Shown piece by piece: positions 56,216 to 64,000 of a stretch of DNA of 64,000 nucleotides (within the stretch, counting starts at the first letter, position 1; every line of letters starts with the position of its first letter). The position numbers and the translations under genes are program-made. The DNA is from Epiperipatus broadwayi (lineage: Eukaryota > Onychophora > Udeonychophora > Euonychophora > Peripatidae). The notes beneath the pieces are model-generated. The model was not told where the DNA came from, did no database searches, and worked only from the letters and a program-made list of their open reading frames with translations. The stretch spans positions 2,792,001-2,856,000 of the forward strand of contig JAQFVV010006273.1 of assembly GCA_028023455.1 (NCBI GenBank), written 5' to 3'.

Positions 56216-58184
56216 GTGACATTGTGCTATTTTGCAGTATCCTATTCAATTGTCTAACTTATGTATTCATGCTATTCAAAAAATAACAATAATAGATGAT
56301 CAAATTTGAAAGTAAAATATATATAAATTATACTATCTAAGTTATAGTTTAATTGATATAATTAATATTCAAATAGTTATTAGTATTAAATATAAAATTA
56401 GTAATGACTTAAAAGTTATTAGAATATGTAGTTCTAAAAATATATTAATAAGTATTCTTTTAAGATAAAAATTGAAGCTCAGTTTATGCTTACTTTTATA
56501 GAGAATAAAAAATAAAGTTAGATATAAGAATGAGTAAAGTTAACTTTTATACTTAAAAACATTATGATCTAGTTAGTAGGTTCATTTATGCAATAATATT
56601 GTTGAATTATTTTTTTAAGTTGATTAATAATTTATTTAAGTTATTATTTACTAGAGCTTAAAATATTTGAATTAAGTTAATGTGTTTTAAAATAATATCA
56701 AGTTAGTTAAAATACCAATTAATTATTAAATAGTGTAAATTTTAAAGAAATGTAAAGTAATTTTCTGTCTGTGTGTGTGTGTGTATAAAATTATATGCAT
56801 GCATGTCAGTTTATTAAAAAAGATATTTGTAATAAGTAAAGTTAATTTTAGTTTATTAATTTATCTAAAAATAAATGAATGATTAATTTAACATTGAAAG
56901 TGTTTAAAATGAATAAAGTTCATAATAAATTAAAATTGATAATTTAAATATAATATGTGTTTATTTATTCAATTTATTTTTATTAATTAAATAATTAATA
57001 AAAGTAAAGTTCAATTTCCAAAAAGTTTAAATTATCACATGGTATTTAAAAGTAGATCAATATTACATAATTTTTAAATTAGTTCTATGTTGCCATTTAC
57101 ATATTTTTATAGAGATCATATATTTAGAGGGTGTGACTAATTAAAATGCCTATCAAAATAAAAGGTGTGTAAGAAATCTTTCAATTGTGGTATGTGCTTG
57201 CTTTTCTGACTGAACTCTCTTCTTTTCTCATCCCAAAAAGACAGTAATATTTAATTTCAATTTGTTTTTCATTCTGAACTTAAAAAGTGTTAATTTTTTT
57301 AAAACTTTTATTATTTCTTAATTAACAATGCATTGCTAAAAAAATAATGTGTTGAGTTCTTTCTATGCCTTAACCTAATCTAGGAAATTCTAAAGTAACA
57401 AAATGACTAAAGAAAATTGTTGCCTTATATTAATTCATTTTATTGAACTATGCCTTAATGGAAATATACGGAGTGAAAAGGTAATATGTTTTGCATTATC
57501 TTTTAAAACCATAACAAACATTATACTAGATCATTCCTATTTACTACTTCTTATTTTTAATAAAGTAAAATTCAAATTAACCATTGATAGACTTTTGAAA
57601 TTTAATTTAAAGAAAAAAATGCTTCAATGAAAATTGACATTAGTTAATGTTAAAATGTGCAATTTCTGAATATCTAAGTAATCATTTTGGATTTTAAGTG
57701 TTATCTTGATAAATACTTTTAATGCTGACTTACCTATCTGATAAAATAAGATGAACTTTATTTTGAGATAACTATATTGTTTTTCAAGAGAACATTTAAA
57801 ACATAAAATGAATGAGTTCATTAATATGACGTTTTATGGAAAGATATGACTTAAATGCACAATAATGTTATGGAATGTAAAATATAAGCTATTTAAATGG
57901 CAGTTTTTTAAAATAAATAGCCATTTCTTAATTGCTGTCATTAAATGCCTTTGAATGTGTAGAAAATGTGTTTAAAACTCTTTAAAATGTGAATTTAAAA
58001 ATGAAACTGCTCATTTTCCAATATATAACCACGAACCAATTTAATAAAATATTTCTGATAATGCTTGCTTCTAAAAGTTTTTGGTAGTTGTAACTTATGC
58101 CCCATGTGACCATGAGAGATGTTGTTTCTGTGTCAACCACAGAAATATTCAGAGTAGGGGGACCAAAAGTAGCAATGCAAATTC
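56216..58184. other. No gene seen
   Basis: A+T-rich with a TG tract at 56766-56782. Upstream exons of the ABCC5-like gene should lie on the minus strand here or further right, but I could not recognise any. Confidence 0.4.
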
Positions 58185-58440
58185 CATCCACTAGGTAGTG
58201 CTGTTCCCATGTGTACACACAGGAAACATATGTCAATTAGATGTCAGCACTACTGCCTGCTTGGTGGCACTGATAGCCATAGGCAAACGCATTTACATTG
58301 TCTGCTATGAGCAGCTACCAGCAATCTAACCCACTATGTGGCACTGTTTCCCCATGCTATGTATGGAAAAACTGCACCATTTATTAGTGATATTGATACT
58401 CACTTGGTAGGGTTGTTCTCTATGCATGTTCTTAAACGAT
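58185..58440. repeat. Diverged ~70-bp tandem repeat
   Basis: Four starts of a related unit are visible: CCACTAGGTAGTGCTGTTCC (58189), CTGCTTGGTGGCACTGATAG (58257), CCACTATGTGGCACTGTTTC (58331) and TCACTTGGTAGGGTTGTTC (58401), at spacings of 68, 74 and 70. Overlapping frames (for example 58236-57982 on the minus strand) are not convincing proteins. Confidence 0.55.
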
Positions 58441-60812
58441 CGATAGCGTATAATGTGAAGGTGTGATTAATCTAGAAGCCGCAACTATTTAAATCTGCTT
58501 TCACACATAATACTGTTACATTGTATTTCACCCTCTGATAAATCAATGTATTTTTAAATTATTTCCTTTTAAAAATTGCTCTTTTTTTTCTGTAAAAATT
58601 TTTTTTTAAAGGTAATTATTACAACTTCTTTTTTACGGCAATCTTTCTTTCAAAACTGCTAAAAATCGATCTGGAAATATTTCTTTCAAAACTGCATTAT
58701 TTTAAAAGGGATTGTTTGTAAAACTTTTTTTTTATACTTTCAAATAATATTTCCACTAACTTTTAAACTAATACAAATTATATTTTGGTTTATAGATCTT
58801 TCAATTACTATTTTGCAAATGTGTAATTCAAAAAGGTTGATAGCATCATCAAATGAATTTGCCCAGATTGTTGTGAAGGAATTTGCATACTGTTACATGC
58901 AAACAATAATTCAAAGATGATTCATTTCTATCCATTTATTTTTACAATATCTTTAACTGAGAAAATTTTTCTGATCTGTTGTTCTGAACTTGTTTCTGTG
59001 CTGTTCTTCTCTTATTACAATTGTTTAAGTTCTGTTATTCTATTTCTAAAATTCATATTTTAACTAAAAACCATATGCTGCAGTTTATAGAGATTTTGAT
59101 CTGTTTATCAAGAGTTTCTTTCACAATAAATATTTTTAAATTACTTGAGAAAGCAAATCAAACTCTCCTTTAAATATATTAAAATATCTATTCAGTTCAA
59201 ATTTAAAGGAAGTTTACAGTACAATTTATGTATACACATACATGTATTATTTGTAATATTAGATCTAAATAACTCAATTATACTTAAATGGTCAATCAAA
59301 AAGCAGATTTTATTGCTCTAACAATTTCCTGAATAAGCTCTTGGTTATCATCAATTTTTCAAATAATCCATAAAAAAATTCCATTTATTTAGTATCATAA
59401 ATGATATGTAAATTTATAAACCATGCAAGTTTTACTATCTTTGGTAAAAAATAAATTTATTAAAATTAATATGTGTGTAAGCAATAAAACAGCAACCAGA
59501 TTTTTGTTAAATAACAAACAAAATATGGGATTTATAAAATTGAAGAGTACGATCCGTATAATATTATATTCTTTGTAGACTAAATAAGATGTCAGAGAAT
59601 TGCAGTTTGTGTAGTGTATGGTGATCTATCCATGAGCTCTCTTCAGTGTAAAAATCGAGTAAAAATATCCAAGGCATAAATATTAATTGATGTTGTATTT
59701 AAAACTTTGGGATTATTTTAATCTCTAAAAATGGCATATACTCACAAGGAAATTTCAAAATAATAGGTTTAATAAGTGTGACAAAAGTAAGATATTATAC
59801 AGACTCAGAAAAAAAGATTTAGAGAAAAATGCAAAAGCTAATGTCAATATAGCAAAAAGATTCTGTTTTGAAAGAAACAACACAAGATGTAAATTAATGA
59901 AGATAAGACAGCAATACAAGATATGTGAGAGAATGTCATTCACAGATTTAAGTTGCAGGTTAAAAAATATGTACATTTAATATCTTTATTGATGGTTGGA
60001 ATTTAAAATGTCATGGTCTATAAAACAAACATAGATTGAAGAATTATTTTTGAAATTTGTATTGTTTTGTTTAAAAGGTTAAGAAAAAACATTGCAGTTA
60101 ACTACGTTTAAATTATTAAGAGCAACACCGAATGTATGAGGGTCCGTTGAAATAAATATGAATGTTTTATGCTTATATTAGGCTGGTATACTGTTAAAAT
60201 TAAAACTATTAGTCCTCATAAATAATTTGGAAGACATTGCCTGTCAAAATTGGATGATCATTGAAAATTATATATGAACTTAATAGTCTAAAATTCAGAA
60301 GCCTGATAGTACTGATTTTGCCAGTGCACTGTTTCTCTCTTTCATCATTGAATTAGGAATATTACCACAGCTTGTAAAAGTAATGTTATTTATTATAAGA
60401 ACTTAACAATGAGTTAATTTGTACCATAATTACACTGTTAAAAGTTTTGTTAATTTTGGTATAGGATATATCCAGATGAATGTCTAAACATTATGAAAGA
60501 ATTTTGAGAAAAGTAAAGGCAATATTTTTTTAGTAGATACTTTCCAAACTCAGAATTTATCAATGAAAGCTGACATCTAATTAGAATTTTTGCAATAGGT
60601 CACTTTATTTACTTTATGACAGAAGCATCAAAATGAGAGTCATGTGATGCTGAATACAGTTGAGAAATGATTAATTACTTGTTCAGTAATTGAAGGTTAT
60701 TGGTTTATTATGAGATAAGTACATTATCTGCACAAGCTAATGAATAAATATTATTTTTAATAATGATAAAAAATGTTTAATTAAATTTGCATTTTAAAGT
60801 AAAAGAAGATTA
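58441..60812. other. No gene seen
   Basis: A+T-rich DNA without a supportable exon, RNA gene or repeat. Confidence 0.4.
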
Positions 60813-61652
60813 TCATCATCAACTATTATCAATCCATTGCAGGATGAAGGGCTCTCCAAGTTTAATCCATCTCTGATCTTTAGCTTCTCTTCCCCATGTT
60901 ACCCCTGCACACTTTTTATTTCATCTATCCATCTCACATGTGGTCTCTTTCTGGGTCTTCTACAATCTCTGGAATCCAGTTTAAGATTTCAATTGTCCAT
61001 CTATTATAATCTCTTTTAGCAATATGTCCAGCCCAACTCTACTTTAATCTTTTATTTTTTCAATGACATCAGTAACACCTTATTGTTCTCTTACCAGTAT
61101 ATTATGTTTTCGATCTCTTCTTGTTACTCCCAATATACATCTCTCCACACTTTTTTGAGTGGTCTGAAGTCTCAGTATTGCTCTTCTATTAAGTGTCCAA
61201 GTCTCAGATCCATAAGTAAGAACTTGTAAAACACATTTATTAAAAATTTTCCGTTTCAAATACATAGGTATATTTTCTTTTAATATCAAGTTATTTTTAC
61301 CAAAAGTACTCCAACCAAGTTTAATTCTATGATTAATTTCATCCATTATGTTTCCATTTGTATTAATAATCTGACCAAGGTATTTGTAACTGTTAACTTC
61401 TTCTAACTCATCATAAACAATCTTTATTTTCATATTTTTAGAAAATCCATTAAACATTACTTTAGTCTTTTTAACAGTTATCTTTAGTCCTACTTTCATA
61501 TGATAACTCCTGCAACATTTTTTATAGATCTAAAGCATTATTAGCAAAAACAACTACATCATCTGCAAAATCTAAACAACTTAAATAATCTCCATTTACT
61601 TTCACCCTGTCTTACACTCTTCTCAATTTTGACTTTCCCAGTATCATTATGT
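60813..61652 (-). mobile_element. RTE-clade LINE, 5'-truncated copy
   Basis: Same family as the 15.0-17.9 kb element. The minus strand keeps the end of the RT and the C-terminal domain (61499-61080: GLKITVKKTKVMFNGFSKNM, SYKYLGQIINTNGNI, SETWTLNRRAILRLQTTQKS) and the 3' end with GATGATGATAAT-type repeats at 60813. It breaks off near 61652 in the region before the FADD motif, as expected of incomplete reverse transcription. Frames are broken. It abuts another LINE fragment. Confidence 0.85.
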
Positions 61653-61654
61653 AA

Positions 61655-62650
61655 TCAATCCATAGGCTCTCAGAAGGTGGAAGAGTATCATTAGGCTCTA
61701 ACAGCAGTTGTATGAAGCATATTTATGACTTTTTGCAAATAGACTGTGGATATTGAGTGGAGACTAATTTCATTTAGTTCTTTGAGTCTTTGGGCCTTAG
61801 TAAGGCTGATCACAACTATTTCCACCCTCCAAAGTAGTATCAAGCAAATAGTGCTAATTTTCCACTCAAAGGCCTTAGTAGATTTGATAATTGGTAGATA
61901 GTATGATATTCTGAAAAGTATAAGTGAATTGAGCAAAGTTGTCTTCCCTGAAAGGAACAGCAAGATCCATGATAGTGATTCTACCACCCTGGTAGTCTTC
62001 TGAATAATTGACTGCTATATCTCTCTTCTTAATATTAATTTAGGTTTCACAACAGGGAAACCTGGGAACTTCTGGGGCTCTGCTGAGAAAATAGACAGTA
62101 TTTTGTTGCCAGATTTCATGTTCCAAGTAGCCAACCTCTCATGATTTATTCTTAGGTTGTAATTTTTGGTGTTTTCTTGATAATTTTTAAGAGCACTGGT
62201 AGATATTTTTTGGAAGGTACAAGCACTACCACATCATCAACATATGAGATGTGAGGTATCTCCTCTCTAAGCACTGGAAGATAAATTCCTGGTAAACAAT
62301 GCTTGATTTCTTTTAAGAGTGGATTTATGCAAGTTGTAAAGCAAAGTATGAGCCTTGCAGGATTGATAAGTGAGGTCTGAAACTATAAATCAACCTCCCA
62401 TCCAGAGAAATGTAGATAGACCTGTTGAAAAGAAGGTTTCCTATGATTCTAATGTAAATCTCAGGAACTAAATACTCATGCAAAGTGTGCAGGAGAGTAG
62501 ACAATAGTACAAGGTCAAAAGTCAAGGAGAAATCCAGTTGAATCACAATTGGCCTTGATTTCCTTTTCATTCTAGCATGTTCAAGTAGAAGCATAAAGCA
62601 CTGGATGACTTCAATTGTAGATGTACCCTTGCAGCAATATTTTGTATACA
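61655..62650 (-). pseudogene. Non-LTR LINE reverse transcriptase fragment, different clade
   Basis: On the minus strand: SRPIVIQLDFSLTFDLVLLS (RT motif with L-D-F-S-x-x-F-D), then LLFNRSIYISLDGRL, a degenerate LQGSYFALQL (usually P-Q-G-S/C-x-L-S-P), ISYVDDVVVLVPS with the catalytic Y-V-D-D near 62250, and downstream frames including ISYYLPIIKSTKAFEW (61987-61691). Frameshifts break it at several points. It is not the RTE family. It resembles L1/Tx1- or I-like elements, which would match the ORF1 type at 8.6 kb, but that link is a guess. Confidence 0.65.
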
Positions 62651-64000
62651 GTTTTTATATATTTTAATTAAGCATAACATTTTTTTAAACAAAAATAAAA
62701 GTTATATTTAAATAGTTTTAAACCTTTTGTTATGTAATGTTTTAAATAGCCCATTATGAACAACCGGATATTTTTATACTTTTTATTTTTAAGAAATAAA
62801 TCTTTATTCATCATTAAATATTTACAATTTTAAAACAATCATTAAAGTTATGATTTTAAAAAATAATGTAATATTCAACATCAATTTTGCAAATATTAAA
62901 TATCAACTTTGTAAATAAGTAAAAACAATAATAAACTAAACTGGATAATCAGAGCAATAGGTTTTATATTATCCATCATGCTAAAAAACTATCTTTCAGT
63001 GAACACTAATTATTCATGAATTTTTTTGATATACATATTTCAGTAAAAAATACACCCAAGTAATAAATATAATCTTTGAAATTTAAAAATTCACTTATAA
63101 TTATATAAAAAATTAAGAAATAAAAACTACAGTCTTTATAAAGACATTTTCTTTAACTTCCTGTCATATTATTATATTGACACCATCTATTAAACATAAT
63201 CACTAAAATGAATATATTATTTAATTTTTTAAAAATAAAAAACATCTAGTAAACAAATTACAAATAAACTTATAATTTTCAATTTCAAGATTTAACAAAA
63301 AGCCAAAATCATACAAATGTAATGAATACATTTGACAACAATAAAATGTACTTTGATTTTACTTTATATTTCACTAAATGATTCTGACATTTGGTGATTT
63401 TTATTTGAATTAATATAATTTAATATATATTTCATTTCATATTTTTTCTGTTAAGTAAATGAAAAACTGGCTGCAATTAAGTCACTCTCAGTTTGTTGCA
63501 AAAATGATGGTAGCATCAAAAATATAATATGAAGAATTTAATGTTAAAAGTTGGAAAGATCTTAAAGTAGTGTTTATTTATTAGAATAAGATTTATATCA
63601 AATTGTAGATTACATTAAATTATAAAGTATAATCGTTTAGAATTGATATAATTTTTTTATATAGGATTGGACATTATAAGTACATATATAATTTGAGATA
63701 ACACAAAGAATTAAAAATAACTTAGGAAATTTACAGAATATAATAAAAAATAGTATTGCATAAATAATAGCATTAATTATAAAGTTTTAATAGTAAATAA
63801 AATTAGAACACACAATCAAATACCTACAATATTGATGAGAAAGTATTAAAAATGTAAGAAACTACATAAATATTCACAAATGCATGAGATTGTTATTTAT
63901 TTGTAATTTTCCGTGTTTATCAAAGACAAACATTTATATTTTCTCAATATTTTATTGAAGATAAAGCCAAAAAGAGAAATCTGCAAATATGGTGATTCTA
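62651..64000. other. No gene seen
   Basis: Very A+T-rich DNA to the end of the window, with no supportable feature on either strand. Confidence 0.4.

Noticed and set aside
57982-58236. Minus-strand frame resembling a fibronectin-like segment (GPPTLNISVVDTETTSLMVTWG)
   Set aside because: It overlaps the start of a diverged tandem repeat, has no splice sites, and the resemblance rests on a few common residues.

Overview
The window is strongly A+T-rich, gene-poor DNA from an animal. It has spliceosomal introns of up to 19 kb, long TA, CA and GATA simple repeats, and a dense load of retroelement remnants: Penelope-like elements (PLEs), RTE-clade and other non-LTR LINEs, a tRNA-derived SINE and a pogo/Tigger DNA transposon. 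This mix and the TA/TG microsatellites would suit a lophotrochozoan such as a mollusc, but nothing in the sequence fixes the species, and a cnidarian is not excluded.

One host gene is recognisable. It lies on the minus strand and codes for an ABCC-family (MRP) ABC transporter closest to ABCC5. Five exons that join in phase encode a nearly complete first nucleotide-binding domain: Walker A at 55.4 kb, Q-loop at 55.2 kb, a linker exon at 36.1 kb, the signature/Walker B/H-loop exon at 32.8 kb and the domain end at 14.5 kb. The membrane domains and the second nucleotide-binding domain are not visible, so the gene probably runs past both ends of the window. Everything from 14.5 to 55.4 kb lies in its introns.

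Layout of the rest. 1-5.6 kb: foldback and minisatellite repeats. 5.6-7.1 kb: inverted array of a 476-bp repeat carrying hammerhead ribozymes. 7.8-12.2 kb: a head-to-head pair of PLE remnants, one split by a 2.7-kb retrotransposed element that carries a 530-codon LINE ORF1-type protein. 12.3-13.9 kb: a near-perfect palindrome and a roughly 420-bp repeat with degenerate hammerheads. 15.0-17.9 kb: nearly full-length dead RTE LINE. 19.3-19.8 kb: another hammerhead foldback. 22.2-25.9 kb: second inverted PLE pair. 26.5-27.4 kb: LINE 3' fragment. 33.9-35.3 kb: third PLE, followed by an inverted hammerhead-like pair. 41.2-42.4 kb: pogo/Tigger relic. 46-48.8 kb: a hammerhead repeat, a small retroposon, a SINE and a foldback. 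52.1-52.5 kb: further hammerhead-like hairpins. 55.5-56.2 kb: PLE foldback with a nested retroposon. 60.8-62.6 kb: two LINE fragments.

The most notable content is the set of self-cleaving-RNA motifs. At least four sequence families of type I hammerhead or hammerhead-like motifs occur in small dispersed repeats, repeatedly as inverted pairs and often next to PLE remnants. Three members at 5.8, 6.2 and 46.3 kb keep the complete catalytic core, paired stem I, short stem III and cleavage triplet. The 19.4-kb members keep long stem I pairing and a canonical GUC site. They look like metazoan retrozymes, meaning non-autonomous hammerhead retroelements thought to depend on PLE machinery. All of this was read by eye; nothing was folded or searched.
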